Below are positions 1 to 8,651 of a DNA stretch of 64,000 nucleotides, in pieces (positions within the stretch are counted from its first letter, which is position 1; each line of letters starts with the position of its first letter). Under the pieces are notes generated by a model. That model made no database searches. It was given only the letters and a program-made list of their open reading frames with translations, and was not told the DNA's origin. The position numbers were made by a program, and so were the translations under genes. This stretch comes from Escherichia sp. E4742 (GTDB lineage Bacteria > Pseudomonadota > Gammaproteobacteria > Enterobacterales > Enterobacteriaceae): assembly GCF_005843885.1 (NCBI RefSeq), contig NZ_CP040443.1:4960001-5024000 (forward strand), read 5' to 3'.

Positions 1-695
1 GTGGCGACCTTGGCGTAGAGATTGGCGATCCGGAACTGGTTGGGATTCAGAAAGCGCTGATTCGTCGCGCGCGTCAGCTGAACCGCGCAGTCATTACTGC
101 TACCCAGATGATGGAATCGATGATTACCAACCCAATGCCGACGCGTGCAGAAGTCATGGACGTGGCGAACGCCGTTCTGGATGGTACTGACGCCGTAATG
201 TTGTCTGCGGAAACCGCCGCTGGTCAGTATCCATCTGAAACCGTTGCTGCAATGGCGCGTGTTTGCCTGGGTGCCGAAAAAATCCCGAGCATCAATGTGT
301 CTAAACACCGCCTGGACGTTCAGTTCGACAATGTGGAAGAAGCTATCGCGATGTCCGCAATGTACGCAGCTAACCACCTGAAAGGCGTTACCGCGATCAT
401 CACCATGACCGAATCCGGTCGTACCGCGCTGATGACTTCTCGTATCAGCTCCGGCCTGCCGATTTTCGCCATGTCTCGTCATGAACGCACTCTGAACCTG
501 ACTGCGCTTTATCGTGGTGTTACGCCGGTCTATTTTGACAGTGCAAATGAAGGCGTGGTTGCTGCCAGCGAAGCAGTAAATCTGCTGCGCGATAAAGGCT
601 ACCTGATGTCTGGGGATCTGGTGATTGTCACCCAGGGCGACGTGATGAGTACCGTGGGTTCGACTAATACCACGCGTATTTTAACGGTAGAGTAA
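1..695 (+). CDS. pykA: Pyruvate kinase II (PykA), 3' part
   Basis: This is the C-terminal part of pyruvate kinase, which converts phosphoenolpyruvate and ADP to pyruvate and ATP in glycolysis. The reading frame is open from base 3, so the 5' end lies before the window. The residues around GDLGVEI, then ATQMMESMI and the DGTDAVMLSAETA segment, are typical of the catalytic barrel of pyruvate kinases. The remainder, about 130 residues, is the C-terminal allosteric domain ending in TRILTVE. The gene converges on lpxM, with a strong hairpin between them. Confidence 0.97.
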   Translation, partial: GDLGVEIGDPELVGIQKALIRRARQLNRAVITATQMMESMITNPMPTRAEVMDVANAVLDGTDAVMLSAETAAGQYPSETVAAMARVCLGAEKIPSINVSKHRLDVQFDNVEEAIAMSAMYAANHLKGVTAIITMTESGRTALMTSRISSGLPIFAMSRHERTLNLTALYRGVTPVYFDSANEGVVAASEAVNLLRDKGYLMSGDLVIVTQGDVMSTVGSTNTTRILTVE

Positions 696-702
696 GTACG
701 TT

Positions 703-732
703 GCCGGATGTGGCGAAAACGCCTCATCCGGC
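703..732. repeat. Single REP (palindromic unit)
   Basis: A GCCGGATG...CATCCGGC imperfect palindrome just after the pykA stop codon has the usual E. coli REP form. Such units can stabilise the 3' end of the upstream mRNA and bind gyrase or IHF as part of larger BIMEs. Confidence 0.8.
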
Positions 733-799
733 CTACAGTTCAATGATAATTCAACAGATTTCTAATCTTCTGAAGCAAACTTGAACTTATCATCAGGCG

Positions 800-829
800 A
801 AAGCCTCTCCTCACGAGAGGCTTTTTTTA
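800..829 (+). terminator. Intrinsic terminator of pykA
   Basis: A GC-rich stem (AAGCCTCTC / GAGAGGCTT) with a 4-base loop is followed by seven T on the plus strand. Its T-run overlaps the last codon and stop of the convergent lpxM gene (stop at 827-829), so the two convergent genes meet inside this hairpin. Confidence 0.9.
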
Positions 830-1798
830 TTTGATGGGATAAAGATCTTTACGCTTATATGGCTGGATTTCGCCCGGTTTGCGCGTTTTCAGCAATTTTA
901 AAATCCAGGTGTACTGCTCTGGTCGCGGACCAACAAAAATCTCGACTTCTTCATTCATACGCCGCGCAATGGTAGCGTCATCCGCCTCTAACAGGTCATC
1001 CATCGGTGGACGAACCTGAATCGTCAGACGATGGGTCTTGCCATCATAGATTGGGAACAGCGGAACGACACGCGCGCGACATACTTTCATCAGGCGACCA
1101 ATTGCTGGCAGCGTTGCTTTATACGTTGCGAAGAAATCAACAAATTCGCTGTGTTCAGGTCCATGATCCTGATCCGGTAAATAATAGCCCCAGTAGCCCT
1201 GACGAACCGACTGGATGAAAGGTTTAATACCATCATTTCTCGCGTGCAGACGACCGCCAAAACGACGACGCACCGTGTTCCAGACATAATCAAAAACCGG
1301 GTTGCCCTGATTATGGAACATCGCTGCCATTTTCTGTCCTTGTGAGGCCATCAGCATAGCGGGGATATCAACTGCCCAGCCGTGCGGTACCAGAAAGATC
1401 ACTTTCTCGTTGTTACGCCGCATCTCTTCGATGATCTCCAGCCCCTGCCAGTCGACGCGAGGCTGGATTTTCTCCGGCCCACGTATCGCCAGTTCAGCCA
1501 TCATTGCCATCGCTTGCGGCGCGGTGGCAAACATCTCATCCACAATCGCTTCGCGTTCGGCTTCGCTACGTTCTGGAAAACAGAGAGAAAGATTGATCAA
1601 CGCCCGACGACGTGAGCTTTTACCCAGTCTTCCGGCAAAACGCCCCAACCGCGCAAGAATGGGATCACGGAATTTCGCTGGTGTTAAGGCAATACCGGCC
1701 ATTGCCGCCACGCCCAACCAGGCTCCCCAGTAACGAGGGTGACGAAAGGATTTATCAAACTCAGGAATATATTCGCTATTATTTTTTTTCGTTTCCAT
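827..1798 (-). CDS. lpxM: Lipid A myristoyltransferase LpxM (MsbB)
   Basis: LpxM adds the secondary myristoyl chain from acyl-ACP to Kdo2-(lauroyl)-lipid IVA at the inner face of the cytoplasmic membrane, the last acylation step of hexa-acyl lipid A. The 323-residue protein has one N-terminal membrane segment (about 24-44) and the LpxL/LpxM-family catalytic H-x4-D motif at H139-D144 (HGWAVD). The open frame extends 36 codons upstream, but the ATG at 1798 (METKKNNSEY) gives the family length. The gene lies downstream of mepM, with a terminator between, and converges on pykA. Confidence 0.97.
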   Translation of the reverse strand: METKKNNSEYIPEFDKSFRHPRYWGAWLGVAAMAGIALTPAKFRDPILARLGRFAGRLGKSSRRRALINLSLCFPERSEAEREAIVDEMFATAPQAMAMMAELAIRGPEKIQPRVDWQGLEIIEEMRRNNEKVIFLVPHGWAVDIPAMLMASQGQKMAAMFHNQGNPVFDYVWNTVRRRFGGRLHARNDGIKPFIQSVRQGYWGYYLPDQDHGPEHSEFVDFFATYKATLPAIGRLMKVCRARVVPLFPIYDGKTHRLTIQVRPPMDDLLEADDATIARRMNEEVEIFVGPRPEQYTWILKLLKTRKPGEIQPYKRKDLYPIK

Positions 1799-1870
1799 GC
1801 TTTTCCAGTTTCGGATAAGGCAATAATCAATCTGGTGGTAGTGTAACGGCGCAACTTGCCCCGCACCAAA

Positions 1871-1903
1871 TAAAAAAGCCGGCACTGACTGCGTACCGGC
1901 TGC
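1871..1903 (-). terminator. Intrinsic terminator between mepM and lpxM
   Basis: On the minus strand AGCCGG ... CCGGCT forms a stem with a 13-base loop, followed by six T. It lies just after the mepM stop codon (1917), so lpxM probably depends on read-through or its own promoter. Confidence 0.75.
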
Positions 1904-1916
1904 CAATGGGTATTAA

Positions 1917-3239
1917 TTAATCAAACTGTAGCTGCGGTACAATCTCCTTGGCCTTCGCCAGGAAATCGGTACGATCTGAACCGGTCAGCCCTTCAGTACG
2001 CGGCAGTTTCGCTGTCAACGGGTTCACCGCCTGCTGGTTAATCCATACCTCATAATGCAGATGTGGCCCAGTTGAACGCCCGGTATTACCGGAAAGCGCG
2101 ATACGATCGCCACGCTTCACTTTCTGCCCCGGTTTAACCAGAATCTTACGCAGGTGCATATAACGCGTGGTGTAGCTGCGACCATGACGAATCGCGACAT
2201 AATAACCCGCTGCGCCACTGCGTTTAGCAACTACCACTTCACCGTCTCCCACCGAAAGCACCGGCGTACCCTGCGGCATCGCAAAATCAACGCCTCTGTG
2301 CGGCGCAACGCGAGCGGTTACCGGGTTCAGACGACGCGGGTTAAAGTTAGACGAAATGCGGAACTGTTTTGCCGTCGGGAATCGTAAGAACCCTTTCGCC
2401 AGGCCCGTGCCGTTGCGGTCGTAGAATTTGCCATCTTCAGCGCGAATAGCATAGTAATCTTTGCCTTCTGAACGCAAACGCACGCCCAGCAGTTGGCTTT
2501 GTTCACGTTTGCCATCAAGCATCTCACGTGACATTAATACCGCAAATTCGTCACCTTTTTTCACTTTACGGAAGTCCATCTGCCACTGCATCGCTTTAAT
2601 CACCGCGCTCACTTCAGCACTGGTTAAACCTGCATTTTTGGCGCTGGCAACAAAACTTGTCCCAACGGTTCCTTTCAACAGATTGTTAACCCACTCCCCT
2701 TGCTGCATTTCGCTGGTCATTTTAAAACCATTAGCGGCGGTGCGGTCATAGGTACGGGTTTCGCGGCGAGACACTTCCCAGGTCAGACGCTGTAACTCGC
2801 CATCAGCGGTTAATGTCCAGGAGAGTTGTTGACCAATTTTCAGGTTACGCAGATCTTTATCAGCAGCAGCAAGTTGGGTGATATCACCCATCTCAATACC
2901 ATATTGATTAAGGATGCTACTTAACGTGTCGCCCGTAGAAACGACATATTCATGAACGCCGGCTTCACCAGCGATTTTGTCGTCGAGTTCGTCCTGGGGA
3001 ATGGCTTCATCTTCTTGCGCGGCTTGATCAATCGGCTCACTGGCCTCAGGTAAGAGAGAACGAATTTCGTTCTGTTCAAGCTCAATGGTTTTGACAATAG
3101 GCGAGGCGTCTCGGTGGTAAACATAAGGCCGCCAGACAGCGACGGCCAGAGTAAGAACGGTAAGCGACCCCAACATAACGCGGTGTGGTCGCGGTAAATT
3201 ATTAAACGCCAGGGCGACAGAGCGGGCTATCTGTTGCAC
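1917..3239 (-). CDS. mepM: Murein DD-endopeptidase MepM
   Basis: MepM cleaves D-Ala-mDAP cross-links in peptidoglycan, making room for new glycan strands during elongation. The 440-residue protein has an N-terminal membrane anchor (about 22-38), an acidic linker, a LysM-type domain (about 96-140), a middle OapA-like region and a C-terminal M23 (lysostaphin-type) metallopeptidase domain. The zinc ligands are visible as H314-x3-D318 and H393-x-H395. It lies 15 bp downstream of znuA on the same strand, so it can be read from the Zur-controlled znuA promoter, linking a zinc enzyme to zinc supply. Confidence 0.97.
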   Translation of the reverse strand: MQQIARSVALAFNNLPRPHRVMLGSLTVLTLAVAVWRPYVYHRDASPIVKTIELEQNEIRSLLPEASEPIDQAAQEDEAIPQDELDDKIAGEAGVHEYVVSTGDTLSSILNQYGIEMGDITQLAAADKDLRNLKIGQQLSWTLTADGELQRLTWEVSRRETRTYDRTAANGFKMTSEMQQGEWVNNLLKGTVGTSFVASAKNAGLTSAEVSAVIKAMQWQMDFRKVKKGDEFAVLMSREMLDGKREQSQLLGVRLRSEGKDYYAIRAEDGKFYDRNGTGLAKGFLRFPTAKQFRISSNFNPRRLNPVTARVAPHRGVDFAMPQGTPVLSVGDGEVVVAKRSGAAGYYVAIRHGRSYTTRYMHLRKILVKPGQKVKRGDRIALSGNTGRSTGPHLHYEVWINQQAVNPLTAKLPRTEGLTGSDRTDFLAKAKEIVPQLQFD

Positions 3240-3254
3240 GTAATCACTTCCTCA

Positions 3255-4187
3255 TTAATCTCCTTTCAGGCAGCTCGCGTACTGGTTAGCTAATTGATTC
3301 AGGAATTCTGAATAGCTTGTTTTGCCCAGTTTGATATTCGTCCCAAGGGGATCCAACGTTCCCATACGAACGGATGTCCCTCGTGCGACGCTTTCAACGA
3401 CCGCAGGCCTGAACTGTGGCTCAGCAAAAACGCAGGTTGCTTTTTGCTCAACCAACTGTGTTCTTATTTGATGTAAACGCTGCGCGCCAGGTTGAATCTC
3501 AGGGTTTACGGTAAAGTGACCAAGCGGTGTCAGTCCGAATTGTTTTTCGAAGTAGCCGTAAGCATCATGAAAAACGAAATAACCTTTTCCCTTGAGCGGC
3601 GCGAGCTCGTTACCAACCTGTTTCCTACTTGAAGCTAATTGTGCCTCAAATTCCATCAGGTTGGCGTCAAGTTTGGCTCGACTTTGCGGCATAAGTTCCA
3701 CTAATTTTCCATGGATTGCAACCGCTGTAGCCCGCGCTATCTCTGGGGAAAGCCAAACGTGCATGTTGAAATCGCCGTGATGGTGATCTTCGTCACTTTT
3801 TTCCGCGTGGTCATGATCATCATCAGCGTCGTGAATGCTTTTCATCAGCAGCGGTTTTACACTCTCAAGCTGCGCAATGGTTACCTGCTTCGCCTCGGGT
3901 AATTTACTCACGGGCTTTTGCATAAACGCTTCCATTTCCGGTCCAACCCAGACAACTAAGTCCGCGTTCTGTAAGCGTTTTACATCAGATGGACGCAGTG
4001 AATAATCATGTTCAGAGGCCCCATCAGGAAGTAACACCTCCGTCTCTGTTACTCCATCAGCAATAGCGGAAGCAATGAATCCAACAGGTTTAAGCGAAGC
4101 GACAACGGCAGCTTCTGCTACCTGAGTTGCACTGCCCCAGAGAGCAGCAGATAATGCTGCGAAAAGAAGCGTTTTTTTATGTAACAT
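3255..4187 (-). CDS. znuA: Periplasmic zinc-binding protein ZnuA
   Basis: ZnuA captures Zn(II) in the periplasm and delivers it to the ZnuBC transporter. The 310-residue precursor has a signal peptide ending near residue 26, then a cluster-9 metal-binding fold with ligand His60 (SEHDYS), His143 and further downstream His, plus the His/Asp-rich loop at about 119-138 that is characteristic of zinc (not manganese) binders. The frame is open 18 codons further upstream, but the ATG at 4187 gives the normal signal peptide and leaves the Zur operator outside the gene. It is divergent from znuCB. Confidence 0.97.
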   Translation of the reverse strand: MLHKKTLLFAALSAALWGSATQVAEAAVVASLKPVGFIASAIADGVTETEVLLPDGASEHDYSLRPSDVKRLQNADLVVWVGPEMEAFMQKPVSKLPEAKQVTIAQLESVKPLLMKSIHDADDDHDHAEKSDEDHHHGDFNMHVWLSPEIARATAVAIHGKLVELMPQSRAKLDANLMEFEAQLASSRKQVGNELAPLKGKGYFVFHDAYGYFEKQFGLTPLGHFTVNPEIQPGAQRLHQIRTQLVEQKATCVFAEPQFRPAVVESVARGTSVRMGTLDPLGTNIKLGKTSYSEFLNQLANQYASCLKGD

Positions 4188-4216
4188 AATGCGACCAATC
4201 ATCGTAATGAATATAA

Positions 4217-4242
4217 GAAGTGTGATATTATAACATTTCATG
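4217..4242. promoter_or_regulatory. Zur operator between znuA and znuC
   Basis: The 78-bp divergent intergenic region holds an AT-rich inverted repeat reading GTGTGATATTATAACATTTC, very close to the znu Zur box I recall from E. coli (GAAATGTTATAATATCACAC on the other strand). Zn-loaded Zur bound here would shut off both znuA and znuCB. Confidence 0.85.
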
Positions 4243-4265
4243 ACTACTGCAAGACTAAAATTAAC

Positions 4266-5021
4266 ATGACAAGTCTGGTTTCCCTGGAAAATGTCTCGGT
4301 TTCATTTGGCCAACGCCGCGTCCTCTCTGATGTGTCGCTGGAACTCAAGCCTGGTAAAATTTTGACCTTACTTGGGCCGAACGGCGCAGGTAAGTCGACA
4401 TTGGTTCGGGTTGTACTCGGGCTGGTAACACCAGATGAAGGAGTTATCAAGCGCCACGGAAAACTGCGCATTGGTTATGTGCCGCAGAAGCTTTATCTCG
4501 ACACCACGTTGCCACTGACCGTAAACCGTTTTTTACGCTTACGCCCCAGAACACATAAGGAAGATATTCTGCCTGCACTAAAACGCGTTCAAGCTGGGCA
4601 TCTTATTGACGCGCCAATGCAAAAGCTCTCTGGCGGTGAAACGCAGCGTGTACTACTAGCGCGCGCATTGTTAAATCAACCCCAGTTATTAGTTCTGGAC
4701 GAACCCACCCAGGGCGTGGATGTGAATGGTCAAGTGGCGTTATATGACCTTATTGACCAGTTACGTCGCGAACTGGACTGTGGCGTTTTAATGGTGTCTC
4801 ACGATCTGCATCTGGTAATGGCAAAAACCGATGAAGTACTTTGCCTTAACCATCACATCTGTTGTTCTGGCACACCAGAAGTCGTTTCCCTGCATCCGGA
4901 ATTTATTTCGATGTTCGGGCCTCGCGGAGCTGAACAGCTGGGTATTTATCGCCATCATCATAATCACCGCCACGATTTACAGGGGCGAATTGTTCTGCGT
5001 CGGGGAAGTGATCGCTCATGA
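4266..5021 (+). CDS. znuC: Zinc ABC transporter ATPase ZnuC
   Basis: ZnuC is the cytoplasmic ATPase of the high-affinity zinc importer. The 251-residue protein has Walker A GPNGAGKST (37-45), the ABC signature LSGGE, Walker B LLVLDEP and a C-terminal His-rich tail (RHHHNHRH) that could sense or bind metal. Its stop overlaps the znuB start by 4 bp (ATGA), so the two are translationally coupled. Expression is expected from the Zur-controlled divergent promoter region. Confidence 0.97.
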   Translation: MTSLVSLENVSVSFGQRRVLSDVSLELKPGKILTLLGPNGAGKSTLVRVVLGLVTPDEGVIKRHGKLRIGYVPQKLYLDTTLPLTVNRFLRLRPRTHKEDILPALKRVQAGHLIDAPMQKLSGGETQRVLLARALLNQPQLLVLDEPTQGVDVNGQVALYDLIDQLRRELDCGVLMVSHDLHLVMAKTDEVLCLNHHICCSGTPEVVSLHPEFISMFGPRGAEQLGIYRHHHNHRHDLQGRIVLRRGSDRS

Positions 5022-5803
5022 TTGAATTATTATTTCCCGGTTGGTTAGCCGGGATTATGCTGGCCTGTGCCGCAGGTCCTTTGGGTTCTTTTGTTGTCTG
5101 GCGTCGTATGTCTTATTTCGGCGATACGCTGGCCCATGCGTCTTTACTTGGAGTGGCGTTTGGTCTGTTGCTGGACGTGAATCCCTTCTATGCAGTGATT
5201 GCCGTTACGCTGCTGCTGGCGGGCGGTCTGGTATGGCTGGAGAAGCGTCCACAGCTGGCGATCGACACGTTATTGGGAATTATGGCGCACAGTGCCTTGT
5301 CGCTGGGCCTGGTCGTTGTCAGTCTGATGTCTAACATTCGCGTTGACTTGATGGCATACCTGTTCGGTGATTTGCTGGCAGTGACGCCGGAAGATCTCAT
5401 CTCCATCGCCATTGGCGTGGTCATTGTGGTGGCAATTCTGTTCTGGCAATGGCGTAATTTACTGTCGATGACCATTAGCCCGGATCTGGCATTTGTCGAT
5501 GGTGTGAAATTACAGCGAGTGAAATTGCTGTTGATGCTGGTAACAGCATTGACGATTGGTGTGGCAATGAAATTTGTCGGGGCGTTGATTATTACCTCGC
5601 TGCTGATCATTCCGGCTGCTACCGCACGTCGTTTCGCCCGTACGCCGGAACAGATGGCAGGTGTCGCCGTTTTGGTGGGGATGATTGCTGTAACCGGTGG
5701 TTTAACTTTTTCAGCGTTTTACGATACGCCTGCGGGTCCGTCAGTGGTGCTGTGCGCTGCGCTGTTGTTTATTTTGAGTATGATGAAAAAACAGGCCAGC
5801 TAA
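5018..5803 (+). CDS. znuB: Zinc ABC transporter permease ZnuB
   Basis: ZnuB forms the inner-membrane channel of the zinc importer with ZnuC. The 261 residues are highly hydrophobic, with about seven or eight membrane segments and the conserved ABC-3 family central region (LTIGVAMKFVGALIITSLLIIPAATAR). The start overlaps the znuC stop by 4 bp. A tandem REP array follows the stop codon within 20 bp. Confidence 0.97.
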   Translation: MIELLFPGWLAGIMLACAAGPLGSFVVWRRMSYFGDTLAHASLLGVAFGLLLDVNPFYAVIAVTLLLAGGLVWLEKRPQLAIDTLLGIMAHSALSLGLVVVSLMSNIRVDLMAYLFGDLLAVTPEDLISIAIGVVIVVAILFWQWRNLLSMTISPDLAFVDGVKLQRVKLLLMLVTALTIGVAMKFVGALIITSLLIIPAATARRFARTPEQMAGVAVLVGMIAVTGGLTFSAFYDTPAGPSVVLCAALLFILSMMKKQAS

Positions 5804-5821
5804 TTTGTACCTAAACACAAT

Positions 5822-6149
5822 TGTCGGATGCGGTGCGAGCGCCTTATCCGACCTACGGTTCGCTATACCGGATAGGCCTGATAAGACGCGAACAACGTCG
5901 CATCAGGCACACTGCCAGTGTCGGATGCGGCGCGAGCGCCTTATCTGAACTACGGTTCACTATACCGGGTAGGCCTGATAAGACGCGAACGACGTCGCAT
6001 CAGGCACATTGCCAGTGTCGGATGCGACGCGAGCACCTTATCCGACCTACGGTTCGCTATACCGGGTAGGCCTGATAAGACGCGAACAACGTCGCATCAG
6101 GCACACTACCAATGTCGGATGCGGCACGAGCGACCGAACCGACCTACGG
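5822..6149. repeat. Tandem BIME/REP array, 97-bp units
   Basis: Four repeats start at 5822, 5919, 6016 and 6113 with exactly 97 bp between starts. Each complete unit holds two inverted REP palindromes (TGTCGGATGCGG...TTATCCGAC and GCCTGATAAGACGCG...GCATCAGGC). The fourth is cut after about 37 bp by the end of ruvB. Units differ by scattered substitutions. The array separates convergent znuB and ruvB, so it may act as a transcription end or mRNA-protecting element for both. Confidence 0.95.
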
Positions 6150-7154
6150 CATTTCTGGCGGTGTGATGCCGAAGTGGTTCCACGCCCGCACTGTCGCCAT
6201 ACGCCCGCGCGGTGTACGCTGCAAAAAGCCTTGCTGAATCAAATAAGGCTCCAGCACATCCTCAATGGTTTCACGTTCTTCGCCAATAGCCGCCGCCAGG
6301 TTATCCAGACCTACCGGCCCACCAAAGAATTTATCGATTACCGCCAGCAACAATTTGCGGTCCATATAATCAAAACCTTCAGCATCGACATTCAGCATAT
6401 CCAGCGCCTGAGCAGCAATATCTGCTGAGATGGTGCCATCGTGCTTCACTTCGGCGAAATCACGCACTCGACGCAGCAGACGGTTGGCAATGCGTGGCGT
6501 ACCGCGAGCACGACGAGCAACTTCCAGCGCGCCATCGTCACTCATTTCGAGGCCCATAAAGCGCGCGCTACGACTGACAATATATTGCAGATCAGGCACT
6601 TGATAAAACTCCAGACGCTGCACAATACCGAAACGATCACGCAGTGGTGACGTCAGTGAGCCAGCACGCGTGGTCGCGCCAATAAGGGTGAACGGCGGCA
6701 GATCGATTTTAATTGAACGCGCCGCCGGACCTTCACCGATCATAATATCCAGCTGGTAGTCTTCCATTGCCGGATACAACACCTCTTCCACCACTGGTGA
6801 AAGACGGTGAATTTCATCGATAAACAGCACGTCATGTGGTTCAAGGTTAGTGAGCATTGCTGCCAGATCGCCGGCCTTTTCCAGCACCGGACCGGAAGTC
6901 GTGCGTAAATTAACGCCCATTTCATTGGCGACAATATTAGCAAGCGTGGTTTTACCTAAACCCGGAGGGCCAAAAATCAACAGATGATCGAGGGCGTCGC
7001 CGCGCAGTTTCGCTGCTTTGATGAAAATCTCCATCTGTGAACGAACCTGCGGCTGACCAACATACTCTTCCAGTAATTTGGGGCGAATGGCGCGATCTGC
7101 TACATCTTCCGGCAAAGTCGTACCGGCAGAAATCAGACGGTCTGCTTCAATCAT
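6144..7154 (-). CDS. ruvB: Holliday junction branch migration ATPase RuvB
   Basis: RuvB is the hexameric AAA+ motor that drives branch migration of Holliday junctions with RuvA. The 336-residue protein shows Walker A GPPGLGKT (62-69), Walker B LFIDEIH (about 110-116), sensor 1 GATT and a C-terminal winged helix ending in ITPPEMP. Its stop codon (6144-6146) falls inside the last REP unit. RuvA lies 8 bp upstream on the same strand, forming the SOS-induced ruvAB operon. Confidence 0.98.
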   Translation of the reverse strand: MIEADRLISAGTTLPEDVADRAIRPKLLEEYVGQPQVRSQMEIFIKAAKLRGDALDHLLIFGPPGLGKTTLANIVANEMGVNLRTTSGPVLEKAGDLAAMLTNLEPHDVLFIDEIHRLSPVVEEVLYPAMEDYQLDIMIGEGPAARSIKIDLPPFTLIGATTRAGSLTSPLRDRFGIVQRLEFYQVPDLQYIVSRSARFMGLEMSDDGALEVARRARGTPRIANRLLRRVRDFAEVKHDGTISADIAAQALDMLNVDAEGFDYMDRKLLLAVIDKFFGGPVGLDNLAAAIGEERETIEDVLEPYLIQQGFLQRTPRGRMATVRAWNHFGITPPEMP

Positions 7155-7162
7155 CCTTTACC

Positions 7163-7774
7163 TCATAACGCGGCGCGTAGGGCTTCGCGAATTAATGTTT
7201 CACTGCTGGCGTCAGGGCGAGCGATTTTGCTCACCATGCGGCTGGCTTCTTGTGGTTTATAGCCCAGCGCCACCAGCGCAGCAACCGCTTCCTGTTCAGC
7301 ATCATCGGTTGCCGGGCTGGCAGGCGACGTGAGCACCAGATCGGCGGCTGGCGTAAAGAGATCGCCGTGCAAACCTTTAAATCGGTCTTTCATTTCGACA
7401 ATTAAACGCTCGGCGGTTTTTTTACCAATGCCCGGCAGTTTCACCAGTGCTCCCACTTCTTCACGTTCAACGGCATTAACGAACTGCTGCGCTGACATTC
7501 CGGAGAGGATCGCCAGCGCCAACTTCGGGCCGACTCCGTTGGTTTTGATTAACTCTTTAAACAACGTGCGCTCTTGCTTATTGTTAAAGCCGTACAGCAG
7601 CTGCGCGTCTTCACGCACCACAAAGTGGGTGAAAACGATCGCTTCCTGTCCCGCTTCAGGGAGTTCATAAAAACAGGTCATCGGCATATGCACTTCATAG
7701 CCTACGCCGCCCACTTCGATTAACACCAGCGGGGGTTGTTTTTCAATGATGATGCCTCTGAGTCTGCCTATCAC
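7163..7774 (-). CDS. ruvA: Holliday junction recognition protein RuvA
   Basis: RuvA binds four-way DNA junctions as a tetramer and loads RuvB rings on opposite arms. The 203-residue protein has the N-terminal OB-fold (MIGRLRGIIIEK), two helix-hairpin-helix motifs in the middle (about 71-125, GVGPKLALAIL and LPGIGKKTAERL) and a C-terminal domain (about 155-203) that contacts RuvB. It is the first gene of ruvAB, 51 bp downstream of a LexA box. Confidence 0.98.
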   Translation of the reverse strand: MIGRLRGIIIEKQPPLVLIEVGGVGYEVHMPMTCFYELPEAGQEAIVFTHFVVREDAQLLYGFNNKQERTLFKELIKTNGVGPKLALAILSGMSAQQFVNAVEREEVGALVKLPGIGKKTAERLIVEMKDRFKGLHGDLFTPAADLVLTSPASPATDDAEQEAVAALVALGYKPQEASRMVSKIARPDASSETLIREALRAAL

Positions 7775-7825
7775 ATGACGCTCCTGCGTAACGAATCAAA
7801 GATAATGCTGTATGATAAAAAAATG

Positions 7826-7841
7826 CTGGATAGATATCCAG
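7826..7841. promoter_or_regulatory. LexA (SOS) box of ruvAB
   Basis: The sequence CTGGATAGATATCCAG is a near-perfect palindrome of the LexA CTG-N10-CAG form and matches the ruvAB operator as I remember it. It lies about 50 bp upstream of the ruvA start, where LexA would block the promoter until DNA damage. Confidence 0.85.
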
Positions 7842-8047
7842 CGAAGGATGAAGAAAACTTGCGAGGCGTCCCGATGTTCTGAAAAATGGCACAGTATAAT
7901 TTATTCTACAAGTTATATTGGAAGCAAATATTTGAATATTACATATTCAGTGAGTTAATGCGTAAAAAAATATACATTTCGACTCCTGAAAAATAAACTT
8001 TTTTATGTTATTACGTGTATTCATATTTATTTCAATGGAATGACAAC

Positions 8048-8650
8048 GTGAATATTAATTACCCTGCTGAATATGAAATTGGTGATATCGTCTTTACATG
8101 TATAGGTGCTGCCTTATTTGGTCAAATATCAGCAGCATCAAATTGCTGGAGTAATCACGTCGGGATCATTATCGGTCATAACGGTGAAGACTTCCTGGTT
8201 GCAGAAAGCCGTGTTCCCCTCTCAACCATCACTACTCTATCCCGTTTTATTAAACGTTCTTCTAATCAACGCTATGCTATAAAGCGATTAGACGCAGGGC
8301 TAACAGAACAACAAAAACAACGAATTGTTGAACAGGTTCCCTCCCGGCTACGTAAGCTCTACCACACCGGTTTTAAATACGAATCTTCACGCCAGTTCTG
8401 TTCAAAATTTGTCTTTGATATTTATAAAGAGGCGCTATGTATTCCGGTGGGCGAAATAGAGACGTTTGGAGAACTGTTAAATAGCAATCCGAATGCAAAA
8501 CTCACTTTCTGGAAATTCTGGTTCTTAGGTGCAATTCCGTGGGATCGTAAAACGGTTACGCCAGCGAGTTTGTGGCATCATCCGAGTCTAATGTTGATTC
8601 ATGCGGAGGGAGTAGAAACGCCTCAGCCTGAACTGACCGAGGCGGTATAA
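8048..8650 (+). CDS. yebB: YebB, YiiX/YebB-like (NlpC/P60-type) putative hydrolase
   Basis: This 200-residue protein belongs to the YiiX/YebB group of permuted papain-like (NlpC/P60) hydrolases; its substrate is unknown. Candidate catalytic residues are His in the NHVGIIIG segment (about residue 37) and Cys in RQFCSKFV. There is no signal peptide. I chose the GTG at 8048 (MNINYPAEYE), which has a GGA-containing ribosome site; an in-frame GTG at 8015 would add 11 residues. The gene lies alone between ruvA and ruvC on the opposite strand. Confidence 0.85.
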   Translation: MNINYPAEYEIGDIVFTCIGAALFGQISAASNCWSNHVGIIIGHNGEDFLVAESRVPLSTITTLSRFIKRSSNQRYAIKRLDAGLTEQQKQRIVEQVPSRLRKLYHTGFKYESSRQFCSKFVFDIYKEALCIPVGEIETFGELLNSNPNAKLTFWKFWFLGAIPWDRKTVTPASLWHHPSLMLIHAEGVETPQPELTEAV

Positions 8651-8651
8651 C

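Noticed and set aside
5822..6149. CRISPR-like regular repeats
   Set aside because: The 97-bp periods are nearly identical throughout with no unique spacers; palindromes match REP units.
5821..6428. Arg/Thr-rich ORFs of 80-140 codons through the REP array
   Set aside because: They are chance translations of the repeat (each gives the same GLIRRE...RRIRH peptide) and one runs antisense into ruvB.
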